A DNA stretch of 64,000 nt. Source: Pediococcus inopinatus (lineage in GTDB: Bacteria; Bacillota; Bacilli; Lactobacillales; Lactobacillaceae). Below, in pieces: positions 24,919-33,324 of this stretch (position 1 is its first letter; each line of letters starts with the position of its first letter). Position numbers and translations under genes: made by a program. The notes under the pieces are model-generated. The model searched no databases. It was not told the DNA's origin and saw nothing but the letters and a program-made list of their open reading frames with translations. The stretch spans positions 62,001-126,000 of the forward strand of contig NZ_CP019981.1 in assembly GCF_002982135.1 (NCBI RefSeq), written 5' to 3'.

Positions 24919-25837
24919 GATTACGCACCTTCTTATCTGGGAGTGGCGTCTTTACGCTGTTTTTGATTAAATTGTCTAAATGGAGCGCCTTACGCAGCAT
25001 TGGCAACATCAGGCAGATGGCCAATACGATTGAAGAAATTAGGTTCAAATCGTTTGTACTGAAGCCGAGCTGTAAGACGATCAATAAAACGAAGCGGTAT
25101 AAAATACTGCCACAAATCACGGCGATCAAACGTTGATTCATCGATAAATTACCAAACACAACTTCGCCAATAATAATGGAAGCTAGGCCGATGACGATGA
25201 TCCCAATTCCCATGTTCACATCTGCATAACCATCACTCTGAGCTACGAGGGCACCAGATAAGGCAATGAGTCCATTGGATACCATTAAACCCATGATCTT
25301 CATGCTGTCAATGTGAATTCCAAGCGACTTTGCCATAGTTTCATTATCGCCAGTTGCGATGAATGATTGGCCTAAATCAGTTTGGAGAAACATACCAAGA
25401 ATAACGGTGACGATGATCACAATGATTAGACCAAGCGTGACACTGTCGAAGTACTTTGGTAGTGATTCTAGAAAATGATTCGTAAATAAACTTTGTTTGC
25501 CGAGTAGTGAAATATTAGAAGTCCCCATGATTCGTAAGTTAATTGAATAACATGCGGTCATGACCAAAATACCAGCTAGTAAGATGGGGATGCGACCTTT
25601 GGTATAAAGTAAACCAGTTACTAAGCCGGCGATCATACCCACGATAATGGCTAACAATGTCGCTAAAATGGGAGACATACCGTGACTAATCGCGGCAACA
25701 CAGACCGCAGCGCCCATTGGAAAAGTGCCTTCAACGGTCATATCAGGGAAGTCAAGAATCCGAAAAGTTAGAAACAATCCGATTCCTAAGATACCCCAGA
25801 GAAATCCTTGTCCAATTGCTGATGTTATTAAGCTCAT
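24911..25837 (-). CDS. ABC transporter permease (TrpY-like)
   Basis: A 308-residue membrane protein with about 8-9 hydrophobic segments, belonging to the branched-chain amino acid/ribose type permease fold (BPD_transp_2); the GSNGIVLSGALVAQ-like region is seen as SNGLIALSGALVAQSDG (about residues 186-202), and GEVVFG is conserved. The start overlaps the stop of the upstream binding-protein gene by 4 bp (ATGA). Middle gene of the importer operon. Confidence 0.88.
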   Translation of the reverse strand: MSLITSAIGQGFLWGILGIGLFLTFRILDFPDMTVEGTFPMGAAVCVAAISHGMSPILATLLAIIVGMIAGLVTGLLYTKGRIPILLAGILVMTACYSINLRIMGTSNISLLGKQSLFTNHFLESLPKYFDSVTLGLIIVIIVTVILGMFLQTDLGQSFIATGDNETMAKSLGIHIDSMKIMGLMVSNGLIALSGALVAQSDGYADVNMGIGIIVIGLASIIIGEVVFGNLSMNQRLIAVICGSILYRFVLLIVLQLGFSTNDLNLISSIVLAICLMLPMLRKALHLDNLIKNSVKTPLPDKKVRNHD

Positions 25838-26826
25838 TTGAATACCTCTCCCTTCGTTTCGGCGGTTTTAATTAGAGAATCGGGAATGTGAATGCCGAGT
25901 TTTTTGGCTTGCTTAAGATTGATGGTCAGTTCCCCATGTTTGACAAACTGAATGGGTGTCGAAGCGGGTTTCTGGCCCTTTAAGATCTTGCCAGCCATTT
26001 GCCCGGTCATCACACCAAGCTTGTATTGGTTCACACTGTAGGTTGCGACACCGCCTTGTTTAACCATGGAGTCAACAGCTGGGAAGACAGGGATCTTGGC
26101 GTTGTTCGCATTTTTAACAAGTGTCTGCATCGCACCGGCAATCGTGTTGTCGGTTGGCACGTAAACTGCGTCCACATTTTGCAACATTGTTTGAGAAACC
26201 TGATTTAAATCATTTGAATTGGAAATTGAGTAAGCTTTTAAGGTTAAGTTTTCTTCGGCACAGAGCTTTTTGAAAAGTTTGTATTGTGTCACGGCCGAAT
26301 TATCACTAGAGGTGTAGATGATTCCTAATGTCTTCATATTTGGCATTAACTTTCGAATCAAGTCCAGTTGTTCTTTTAAAGGGGCTTGATCAGAAACACC
26401 GGTGATATTGCCACCGGGATGTGATTCGTTCTTCACTAATCCGGCGCCTTTAGGATCAGTTACCGCACCTAAAACGATTGGTGTTTTGGTTGTAACATCA
26501 GCTAAGGATTGTGAAGAGGGAGTTGTAATCCCGATCATCAGGTCGGCATTTTCGTTTTCAAACTTCTCACTCATTGATTTCAAGTTGCTCTGGTTACCCT
26601 GCGCATATTGATAATCAATTTTGACCGTTTTGCCTTTGACGAATCCTTCAGATTTCAAACCGGCAATGGTTCCTTTTTGAATCTGGGTTAAAGCTGGTTG
26701 ATTCATCAGTTGCAGAATCCCAACGGTTGGAATTTTAGGCTTAGCGGTTTGTTTAGCGTTTCCTTGAAAAAATGCGAAACCAAGAAAAATAAATATTGCT
26801 GCAATAAATGTAATTAAACGTTTCAT
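25834..26826 (-). CDS. ABC transporter substrate-binding protein (ABC_sub_bind, TrpX-like)
   Basis: A 330-residue exported periplasmic-binding fold protein. Residues 1-25 form a signal peptide or membrane anchor (KRLITFIAAIFIFLGFAF) without a lipobox Cys. The mature part has the ABC_sub_bind features VGILQLMNQPAL, ITTPSSQSL and GVSDQAPLKEQLDLI. ATG 26826 has AAAGGAG 8 nt upstream; a longer frame reads through the leader terminator and is not credible. First gene of the operon, preceded by a ~290-nt leader with two terminators. Confidence 0.88.
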   Translation of the reverse strand: MKRLITFIAAIFIFLGFAFFQGNAKQTAKPKIPTVGILQLMNQPALTQIQKGTIAGLKSEGFVKGKTVKIDYQYAQGNQSNLKSMSEKFENENADLMIGITTPSSQSLADVTTKTPIVLGAVTDPKGAGLVKNESHPGGNITGVSDQAPLKEQLDLIRKLMPNMKTLGIIYTSSDNSAVTQYKLFKKLCAEENLTLKAYSISNSNDLNQVSQTMLQNVDAVYVPTDNTIAGAMQTLVKNANNAKIPVFPAVDSMVKQGGVATYSVNQYKLGVMTGQMAGKILKGQKPASTPIQFVKHGELTINLKQAKKLGIHIPDSLIKTAETKGEVFK

Positions 26827-26871
26827 ATCCTCGACTCCTTTATATTTTGCACATGGGATTGAAATTTTTGA

Positions 26872-26910
26872 GAAAGAAAAAAAGAACAATCCCATTGCAG
26901 GATTGTTCTT
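26872..26910 (-). terminator. second leader terminator, immediately upstream of the binding-protein gene
   Basis: On the minus strand, AAGAACAATCC pairs with GGATTGTTCTT and is followed by seven T residues, only ~46 nt before the start codon. The 3' arm (ATGGGATTG) can alternatively pair with a perfect 9-nt complement at 26853-26861, so the hairpin may be switchable. Confidence 0.8.
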
Positions 26911-26923
26911 AATAAATCGAAAC

Positions 26924-26962
26924 AAAACCCACATGAATATTATAATCCATGCGGGCTTTTTT
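26924..26962 (-). terminator. first leader terminator
   Basis: The CCCGCATG/CATGTGGG stem, extended by A and T runs, ends in TTTTGTTT on the minus strand, directly after the structured part of the leader. It would act as the expression platform of a riboswitch or attenuator. Confidence 0.7.
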
Positions 26963-26969
26963 CTACGTC

Positions 26970-27117
26970 AAAATTAGCCGGCACAGATACGATCTGTATG
27001 CATCCAGGTCGTATCTTGCCAAAAGACAAACTACAACCTAATTACCGGCTTTGCCAACGATTATTAAGTTGTGTGTATGTCTTTGTCATGTGTCTAGCCA
27101 ACTTTCTTTATTAATTA
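26970..27117 (-). ncRNA. structured 5' leader RNA, candidate riboswitch/attenuator of unknown class
   Basis: Between the promoter and terminator 1 the minus strand can form a closing helix AGCCGG/CCGGCT (27045-27050 with 26976-26981) that encloses a GATACGA/TCGTATC hairpin (27009-27015 with 26986-26992). An upstream AAAGTTG/CAACTT hairpin and a possible AAAGACA/TGTCTTT long-range pairing add to the fold. No T-box AGGGUGG sequence, TPP, FMN, purine, SAM, lysine, THF or preQ1 signature is recognisable. The call rests on architecture alone. Confidence 0.55.
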
Positions 27118-27123
27118 ATTATG

Positions 27124-27152
27124 AGTATAGATATCTTTTTAGCGGGTGTCAA
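27124..27152 (-). promoter_or_regulatory. promoter of the trpXYZ-like operon
   Basis: On the minus strand: a perfect TTGACA (27147-27152), a 17-bp spacer and TATACT (27124-27129). It places transcription start near 27117 and gives a leader of about 290 nt. Confidence 0.9.
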
Positions 27153-27203
27153 GCTAGTTTTTGAACTTTCTTTATTAAATGCGGATTAGATAAATTGAAA
27201 CTA

Positions 27204-27232
27204 TGGACCATATTTGCGAATCATGCTATACT
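27204..27232 (+). promoter_or_regulatory. promoter of the ABC-F gene
   Basis: TGGACC (27204-27209), a 17-bp spacer and TATACT (27227-27232) preceded by TGC, forming an extended -10. It gives a ~180-nt leader before the ABC-F start. Confidence 0.6.
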
Positions 27233-27293
27233 TTAGAAAAATTTTAAAGTGAGGGATCTGCCGTTGAGAAATTAAGCCAATTCTGTTGAATCT

Positions 27294-27404
27294 GTGAGTA
27301 AACCTGTCATAGGGGGTGCTCTGCAGTTTTTCAGGATCAGCTATTTTTTCTTGATGAGCAGGTCTTTTTGTATGCTCATTTTAGCTAGTCTTGAAAAAAG
27401 CTAG
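27294..27404 (+). promoter_or_regulatory. ABC-F leader with a possible 36-codon upstream ORF and hairpin
   Basis: A GTG-initiated 36-codon frame runs from 27294 to TAG at 27402, 17 bp before the ABC-F start, without a good ribosome site. Inside it, TGAGCA (27355-27360) pairs with TGCTCA (27373-27378) before TTTT, a weak attenuator. Antibiotic-induced attenuation via leader peptides is known for ABC-F resistance genes; that this leader works so is inference. Confidence 0.4.
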
Positions 27405-27421
27405 AAATATGAGGTACCTGT

Positions 27422-28930
27422 ATGTCTAAAATTGAAATTAAAAATCTAACGTTTGGCTATGAAAGCCAAGGAAACCTGTTGTTCGATCACGTTAACTTGA
27501 ATCTGGATAGCAACTGGAAATTAGGGCTAATTGGGCGCAATGGGCGCGGTAAAACGACTTTTTTGAAGTTGTTGCAAAATCAGTTAGGCTATCAAGGAAA
27601 AATAAGTTCTAATTTAGCGTTTGATTATTTTCCGCAACCCATCGCTAATCCTAAGCAGCTGACGTTTTATGTGCTAAATGATTTGGGTGTGGACGAGCAG
27701 TGGCAAGTGGAACGCGAGTTGAGTTTGTTGGGAACCGACCCAGATATTTTGTGGCGTGAATTTACCGGTTTATCTGGTGGTGAACAAACTAAAGTGCTTT
27801 TAGCCAGCTTGTTTACGCAGGGAGTTAATTTTCCACTGATTGATGAGCCGACGAATCATTTGGATATCAAAGCCCGTGATCAAGTGGCAGCTTATTTGCA
27901 GCAAAAGAAGCAAGGATTCATTGTGATTAGTCACGATCGCCATTTTGTAAATCAGGTGGTTGATCACACCCTATCGATTGAGAAGTCCAATATTTTAATG
28001 TATCAAGGAAACTTTGCTGTCTACGAAGAACAGAAAAAGTTATCAGATCTCCATGAAGAAATGGAAAATACAAAACTTAAAAAAAGTATCAGTCGGCTCA
28101 AACAAACCGCGGCCGAAAAAGCCGAATGGTCACGATCTAAAGAAGGGGAAAAACTCGGCAATCCCCATAAGAAGGGGAGCGGAGCAGTGTATGATACGGG
28201 TGCGATTGGCGCACGGGCCGCACGGACTATGAAACGATCGCTGACCTTGAAAAAGCATATGGAAAATGATATTCAATCAAAAGAAAAGTTGTTGAAAAAT
28301 ATTGAATACATTGACCCATTAACCATGAACTTTCAGCCTAGTTATCATGAACGTTTGCTAACTTTAAAAGGGGTTTCACTTCGTTATCAGGACGCCAAAC
28401 AGCCGTTATTTAAGCCGATTTCGTTTGATCTAAAAAAAGGAAATCGAATCGGCATTGTGGGTCCAAATGGATCCGGCAAATCAACTTTAATTCACGCGCT
28501 ATTAGGTAATTTTTTGGGTCAGATTAGTGGTGAAATTGAGCAACCAAAGCATTTGCAGATAAGTTATGTGCGGCAATCCTATGAAGATAATCAAGGAACC
28601 CTTCAGGAGTTTGCTGAACAGCACCATTTGGATTATCAAGAATTCTTGAATAATTTGCATAAATTGGGATTGGAACGCAATGTGTTTACCACCAAAATCG
28701 AGCACATGAGTATGGGCCAACAGAAAAAGGTGGAACTAGCAAAATCGTTGTCGGTCCCAGCAGAATTATACTTGTGGGATGAGCCGTTAAATTATTTAGA
28801 TATCTATAATCAAGAACAGTTAGAAACGCTGATTACCTCGGTGAAACCTTCGATGATAATTATCGAACATGACCGCGAGTTTATTGAACATGTGACGACT
28901 GGTGTGGTGGAATTGAAAACGTCAAATTAG
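27422..28930 (+). CDS. ABC-F family protein, Lsa-type ribosomal protection
   Basis: A 502-residue soluble protein with two ABC cassettes and no membrane part. Cassette 1: Walker A GRNGRGKT (residues 38-45), signature LSGGEQTK, Walker B FPLIDEPTNHLD. Cassette 2: Walker A GPNGSGKST (about 348), signature MSMGQQKK, Walker B LYLWDEPLNYLD. The ~60-residue linker between them is the tRNA-contacting P-site motif. The N-terminus is close to the Lsa group, which dislodges lincosamides, streptogramins A and pleuromutilins from the ribosome. Actual resistance is an inference; intrinsic lactobacillus homologues also exist. ATG 27422 lies after GAGGTACCT. Confidence 0.85.
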   Translation: MSKIEIKNLTFGYESQGNLLFDHVNLNLDSNWKLGLIGRNGRGKTTFLKLLQNQLGYQGKISSNLAFDYFPQPIANPKQLTFYVLNDLGVDEQWQVERELSLLGTDPDILWREFTGLSGGEQTKVLLASLFTQGVNFPLIDEPTNHLDIKARDQVAAYLQQKKQGFIVISHDRHFVNQVVDHTLSIEKSNILMYQGNFAVYEEQKKLSDLHEEMENTKLKKSISRLKQTAAEKAEWSRSKEGEKLGNPHKKGSGAVYDTGAIGARAARTMKRSLTLKKHMENDIQSKEKLLKNIEYIDPLTMNFQPSYHERLLTLKGVSLRYQDAKQPLFKPISFDLKKGNRIGIVGPNGSGKSTLIHALLGNFLGQISGEIEQPKHLQISYVRQSYEDNQGTLQEFAEQHHLDYQEFLNNLHKLGLERNVFTTKIEHMSMGQQKKVELAKSLSVPAELYLWDEPLNYLDIYNQEQLETLITSVKPSMIIIEHDREFIEHVTTGVVELKTSN

Positions 28931-29047
28931 TTTGTAAATTTGTTGAATTAAAAGCCGAAAACAGATACAAAATATGTTAAAATTAGTTTATGCGGATATA
29001 CTTAAAAATAAAAAGTATAGACAACTAGTTAAAAAGGAGATTCGCAT

Positions 29048-29359
29048 ATGGCTCATTTAATTTATACGGTTTTGTTAACAGTTTTTGGATTACTTTGTAT
29101 TTTTATCCCCCTGTGGTTATTGATGAGAGCCAACAAGTCGATCTCAATGAAGGTTGAACCGACAGATGATGACTCTAAGATTTTTTACACCTATGTCTGG
29201 TTTTACGAGACAGGAAAACTGAGTGTTTTAAATGGGGATGCCTATCAAGTCGGAAAACAGGTTCAAGCTACCAATGCGGGAAAATATATCATTAAAAAAG
29301 TGAACAAAGAGATTTTGTTTATGGGAATGCAGCGAAAATATGAATTTGTTTTAGATTAG
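29048..29359 (+). CDS. membrane-anchored small protein, unknown
   Basis: A 103-residue protein with one N-terminal membrane segment (residues 5-28) followed by a ~70-residue soluble domain rich in beta-strand pattern (KIFYTYVWFYETGKLSV). AAAGGAG precedes ATG 29048. It has its own terminator and no operon partners. Family not recognised. Confidence 0.7.
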   Translation: MAHLIYTVLLTVFGLLCIFIPLWLLMRANKSISMKVEPTDDDSKIFYTYVWFYETGKLSVLNGDAYQVGKQVQATNAGKYIIKKVNKEILFMGMQRKYEFVLD

Positions 29360-29375
29360 AATTTTTGCTCAATCA

Positions 29376-29409
29376 AAAAGGTGTTTCGCTTAATTGCGAA
29401 ACACCTTTT
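29376..29409. terminator. bidirectional terminator
   Basis: AAAAGGTGTTTCGC pairs perfectly with GCGAAACACCTTTT, serving the 29048 gene and the convergent PTS operon. Confidence 0.88.
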
Positions 29410-29413
29410 AAAT

Positions 29414-29590
29414 TTACTTTGATTTTTGATCTTTAAGTTTCCAAACCTTATAGAGATCGTAACTGAATAGAATAAAGATGGCAATGGTACTAATAGTTGT
29501 GATGGTTAGTCCAAAGGATACGAGATCCACAATGGAAAGAACTAACATAAGTAAAGCACCAATAAAACTAAAAATTAATTTTCCGTTCAT
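29414..29590 (-). CDS. small membrane protein at the end of the PTS operon
   Basis: A 58-residue frame begins 11 bp after the EIIC stop codon on the same strand and ends just before the terminator. It encodes two hydrophobic segments (about residues 3-25 and 26-44) and a basic tail (KVWKLKDQKSK), so a small membrane protein. The ribosome site is weak (AGGTCGTGG). Position, composition and exact fit between EIIC and terminator support it; function unknown. Confidence 0.6.
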   Translation of the reverse strand: MNGKLIFSFIGALLMLVLSIVDLVSFGLTITTISTIAIFILFSYDLYKVWKLKDQKSK

Positions 29591-29601
29591 ATTACCACGA
29601 C

Positions 29602-30957
29602 CTAAGCATTTTGTTGTTCAGCTTGAACTTGTGCAACTCGTTCGCTAATCTTCATAAATGGTAAGTAAAGGAAAACACCAAGGATGATTATGAAGAGTTG
29701 TACTAATGGTGCTCGCCAATCACCGGCCGTTGAAAGATAAGGACCAATTAGTGGTGGCGTTGTCCAAGGAACCAAAACGACTGTTCTTCGTACCCAACCA
29801 GCTGCAGTTGCCGCGTATCCGATGATACTACCAATTGTTGGGAATAAAACGAATGGGATCATCAATGGTAAGTTAAAGACAATTGGATAACCAAAAATCA
29901 TTGGTTCGTTAATGTTAAATAATCCAGGAGCTAATGATAAGTTAGCAACTTGTCGAGACGATTTAACTTTACTGAAAATTAAAATAGCAATAATTAATGA
30001 AATTGTACTACCTGAACCACCAATCAATGTGTAACTACTTACAAATGATGTGGTGATGATATTTGGAATATGTGCAAATGAATGTGAATGAGCGTATGCG
30101 GTCATATTGGCATTCATGTTGATTAAAACTAGTGGATCCATTAAAGTTCCTGAAATAACAGTTTGATGGATACCAAGTGTAAACAGGAAGTTAGCTACTG
30201 TGTAAATGACACAGAATCCAACGATATTAGTATTAAATCTACGTAATGGCTCTTGAATCCACGTTTTGATTAAGTTAATCAAATCGGCATTGAAGAGACC
30301 TGCTAATAATGCGGCAATAAGAGCAAAGATTGACATTAAAATTAAAGCAGGGAGTAACACACTGAATGATGACGAAACTGCAGGTGGTACGTTTTCCCCT
30401 AAATGAATCTGTAAACTCTTGTAACTAGATAATTTGATGAAAAGACCTGTGGCCAAAAGACCAACAATAATCCCACCAAACATTCCTTGTGTCCCAGCAT
30501 TAAGGTAACTAATTCCGCCAGTAACCGTAGCCATTTTGGCACCACCTGAAGCAACAGTGCCTAAAGCAATATTTCCTGGCATCATAATCATTAAACAAGC
30601 TAATGACATGGCAGACGCAGCAATTGGATTATCAAACCCTTTGTTTTTAGCTAAGGCATAACCAATCATGGGGGCTACTAACAAACCGGCAACGTTTAAA
30701 GTACCATTATTAATCGCATTACCAAACACCTGTACTTTTGCTAATGTGTCTCCATGGAATATCCAAGTAAACACGGTGTTATTGAGCAACACTCCTAGTC
30801 CGGCAATGATGAACACTGGCAAAATAACTGCGAACGCATCACGCAAGGAACGGAGATAAACCCAATTACCAACTTTTACATATATTTCGGTAAATTTGGC
30901 AATGAAACCAGAGTTTTCAAGTTTGTCGCTTGTACTCTTGTTGTTATCTTCACTCAT
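29602..30957 (-). CDS. PTS cellobiose-type EIIC (CelB family)
   Basis: A 451-residue membrane permease with about 10 hydrophobic segments. The EIIC lactose/cellobiose motifs are present: FNINEPMIFGYP (about residues 345-356) holds the substrate-binding Glu, and PWTTPPLIGPYL the second conserved loop. No EIIB domain is fused. AGGAGGAAA precedes ATG 30957. It follows the GH1 gene by 26 bp. The locus lacks its own EIIA and EIIB, so phosphate must come from partners elsewhere, most simply those at 34459 and 34907. Confidence 0.9.
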   Translation of the reverse strand: MSEDNNKSTSDKLENSGFIAKFTEIYVKVGNWVYLRSLRDAFAVILPVFIIAGLGVLLNNTVFTWIFHGDTLAKVQVFGNAINNGTLNVAGLLVAPMIGYALAKNKGFDNPIAASAMSLACLMIMMPGNIALGTVASGGAKMATVTGGISYLNAGTQGMFGGIIVGLLATGLFIKLSSYKSLQIHLGENVPPAVSSSFSVLLPALILMSIFALIAALLAGLFNADLINLIKTWIQEPLRRFNTNIVGFCVIYTVANFLFTLGIHQTVISGTLMDPLVLINMNANMTAYAHSHSFAHIPNIITTSFVSSYTLIGGSGSTISLIIAILIFSKVKSSRQVANLSLAPGLFNINEPMIFGYPIVFNLPLMIPFVLFPTIGSIIGYAATAAGWVRRTVVLVPWTTPPLIGPYLSTAGDWRAPLVQLFIIILGVFLYLPFMKISERVAQVQAEQQNA

Positions 30958-30983
30958 AAATTTTTCCTCCTTTGTTAAACAAT

Positions 30984-32357
30984 TTAATTAAGATCGTTTC
31001 CATTTGAAGCAATAACTTTTTTGAACCAACCGTAACTCTTCTTTGGAATTCGTTTCATGTCACGTAAATCATGATTGCCACGATTGACGTAAACCATGCC
31101 GTAACGTTTTTCCATATTTCCAGAAGAGCTTGGAATGTCAATCAATCCCCAACCAAGATAACCAATTACAGGCACGCCGTCTTCAAACATGGCATCTTTC
31201 ATGGCCTGAATATGGGCACGATGGTAATCAATCCGATAATCATCCTGAATTTCATGACCATCATAAGTTTCCCGAACACCAATGCCATTTTCGATTGGAA
31301 ACATTGGAATTCCATAACTGTTATACGTTTTTGTGAGAATATCACGGAAACCAAGTGGATCAATTGACCAACCCCATTCTGAAACTTTCAAGAATGGATT
31401 TTCTTTGCCACCAGCGTCGAGATAATAATTTGGGAGGGTATTATCTGGGACGATTGTGCTGCTGATTGTGGAACTTTGATAATAGCTAAATGCGATAAAA
31501 TCACTCGATAATTGATCAAAAACAGCTTGGTCTTCTTTGGTGAAGTCCATATTGATATTATGATTTTTCACGAAAGTAAGGACTTCATTTGAATAGTGAC
31601 CAGTTGCAAAAACGTCTAACAAATTGCGATTCAAGAATTCATCAATCTGACGAGCATACTGCACATCTTTGGGTAGGGATGAGGCTGGATAAACTTCGCT
31701 GTACGCAAGCATTCCACCAATTAAGTCATCTGTTTGTTTATGTAGATAATTTGCAACACCTGCATGAGCCAACATAACGTGATGTGAAATTTGATAAAGT
31801 TCATCATCCGTTCGATCACCTTTCAGGTAACCAGCAATCCGAAATGCTTCTGAAGTTGAATATAAATTCTGTTCATTGAAGGTAATCCAATATTTAACCC
31901 GGTCGCCGAAACAATCAACCATCTTTTTACCAAATCTGATGAATGCATCCACGACATGACGGTCTAAAAAGCCATTGTATTTTTCAGCGAGATGAAGCGG
32001 CATATCAAAATGATAAAGACAAATCATTGGTTCAATATGGCGTGCCAACAATTCGTTAATCAAATTGTCATAAAATTTGATACCCTCTTCGTTAAACTCA
32101 CCGTCGCCATCGGGATTTACCCGACTCCAACCAATTTGAAATCTGTAGCAATTCATTCCTTGATTGGCCATGAGGTCTAAATCTTCAGGATAGTTATGGT
32201 AGTCATCGACTGCGACTTTCCAATCTGAAGAATTTTCGGTAGCAGGGAATGTATCATAAACGGATTTTCCACGTCCGCCTTCGTTATAACCTCCTTCCGT
32301 TTGCATACTTGAGACTGAGTTTCCCCAAAGGAAACCCTTGGGCATTTCTTTTGACAT
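30984..32357 (-). CDS. GH1 6-phospho-beta-glucosidase
   Basis: A 457-residue cytosolic glycosidase expected to cleave phosphorylated beta-glucosides imported by the adjacent EIIC. GH1 N-terminus PKGFLWGNSVSSMQTEGG, acid/base Glu in TFNEQN (about residue 167), nucleophile Glu in PIENG (about residue 360), and the phosphate-binding SSSGNMEKRYG near residue 420, typical of phospho-beta-glucosidases. Start ATG 32357 follows GGTGGAGATAGGT. The divergent gene is a GntR regulator, its probable controller. Confidence 0.9.
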   Translation of the reverse strand: MSKEMPKGFLWGNSVSSMQTEGGYNEGGRGKSVYDTFPATENSSDWKVAVDDYHNYPEDLDLMANQGMNCYRFQIGWSRVNPDGDGEFNEEGIKFYDNLINELLARHIEPMICLYHFDMPLHLAEKYNGFLDRHVVDAFIRFGKKMVDCFGDRVKYWITFNEQNLYSTSEAFRIAGYLKGDRTDDELYQISHHVMLAHAGVANYLHKQTDDLIGGMLAYSEVYPASSLPKDVQYARQIDEFLNRNLLDVFATGHYSNEVLTFVKNHNINMDFTKEDQAVFDQLSSDFIAFSYYQSSTISSTIVPDNTLPNYYLDAGGKENPFLKVSEWGWSIDPLGFRDILTKTYNSYGIPMFPIENGIGVRETYDGHEIQDDYRIDYHRAHIQAMKDAMFEDGVPVIGYLGWGLIDIPSSSGNMEKRYGMVYVNRGNHDLRDMKRIPKKSYGWFKKVIASNGNDLN

Positions 32358-32390
32358 ATACCTATCTCCACCTTTCTTGAATCCGGTTTC

Positions 32391-32420
32391 ATTATATAAC
32401 CATCTTAATAACTATGTAAA
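32391..32420 (-). promoter_or_regulatory. promoter of the GH1-EIIC operon
   Basis: On the minus strand: TTTACA (32415-32420), an 18-bp spacer and a perfect TATAAT (32391-32396), 34 bp before the start codon. Confidence 0.75.
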
Positions 32421-32436
32421 GTCTTTTATTTAAAAA

Positions 32437-32444
32437 GTATATAC
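32437..32444. promoter_or_regulatory. HutC/GntR-type operator
   Basis: The perfect palindrome GTATATAC fits the GT-N4-AC core bound by HutC-subfamily GntR regulators. It lies 17 bp upstream of the -35 of the GH1-EIIC promoter and within the divergent region to the regulator at 32556. Confidence 0.55.
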
Positions 32445-32555
32445 ATTTGTTTAGATTGATTAGTTGCAGATCCTGTAAGACTTGAAGTAAACAGTATGAA
32501 ACAAAGGCTTAAAAGGGTAAAATAGAACTAATAAGAGATGCGAGGAAAAATAAAA

Positions 32556-33272
32556 ATGTATAAATATCAAGAGATATCTGAAAAAATTCGCGAAAAAATT
32601 ATAAATGGCAATTTTAAAGCGGGCGGTTTACTGCCAGATCAAAATCAGCTAGCCAAAGATTTTGATACAACTCGAATTACGATTCGAAAAGCAATTCAAG
32701 CCTTAATTATTGAGGGGATTGTTTATACAAAGCGGGGTGCGGGGACCTTTGTCCGTAAGGATTATTTACAAAATCTGGATGATATGGGTAACGCAATCGA
32801 TAAACCACTTGGCACAACGCATACGCATCCTAATAAAAAAGTGCTAAGCAAGGTGCTAGATTTGGACGCCCGTTTGCCAAACAAAGAAGAACAAGCTAAG
32901 TTGATGATTACGGCAACGGAACCGGTGTATGTGATTGAGCGGGTTCGCTATATTGATAATGCCGCTTATAGTTACGAGCACACGATCATGCCGACCTCAA
33001 TTGCGCAAATTACTAAAGAAATCTTGGAAGGCTCGGTTTACGGTTATTTAACGAACGAATGTCATTTAACAATCTCAGGTTCTCATCGAATTGTGAAAGC
33101 CGATCGGGCAACGCAAAGAGACGTGGAAGCATTGGGAGTGAAAAAAGATGAACCAGTCTTAGTTATTGAGCAGGTTAGTTATCTTGAAGACGGAGAACCT
33201 TTTGAATTTTCTCAATCGCGGTTTCCATACCAAACAAGCCAGGTAACGGCAGATATTGATTTGAATAATTAA
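32556..33272 (+). CDS. GntR/HutC-family regulator with UTRA domain
   Basis: A 238-residue regulator. Residues 5-65 are a winged helix (LPDQNQLAKDFDTTRITIRK), and residues ~95-235 are the UTRA ligand domain with the YVIERVRYID and SRFPYQTSQ strands, which often bind a phosphorylated sugar. ATG 32556 is used because GCGAGGAAA precedes it; an ATG at 32538 overlaps that site. It is divergent from the phospho-beta-glucosidase/EIIC operon and most likely controls it from the GTATATAC site. Confidence 0.9.
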   Translation: MYKYQEISEKIREKIINGNFKAGGLLPDQNQLAKDFDTTRITIRKAIQALIIEGIVYTKRGAGTFVRKDYLQNLDDMGNAIDKPLGTTHTHPNKKVLSKVLDLDARLPNKEEQAKLMITATEPVYVIERVRYIDNAAYSYEHTIMPTSIAQITKEILEGSVYGYLTNECHLTISGSHRIVKADRATQRDVEALGVKKDEPVLVIEQVSYLEDGEPFEFSQSRFPYQTSQVTADIDLNN

Positions 33273-33282
33273 TTTAAGACAA

Positions 33283-33320
33283 AAAATAAAGCTTCCTCAA
33301 ATTTTGAGGAGGCTTTATTT
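33283..33320. terminator. bidirectional terminator
   Basis: AAATAAAGC(tt)CCTCAAA pairs with TTTGAGG(a)GGCTTTATTT-like complement between the two convergent GntR genes. Confidence 0.8.
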
Positions 33321-33324
33321 ATAA

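Noticed and set aside
26924..27117. T-box leader for the tryptophan-type transporter
   Set aside because: No AGGGUGGNACCGCG-like antiterminator sequence is present on the minus strand.
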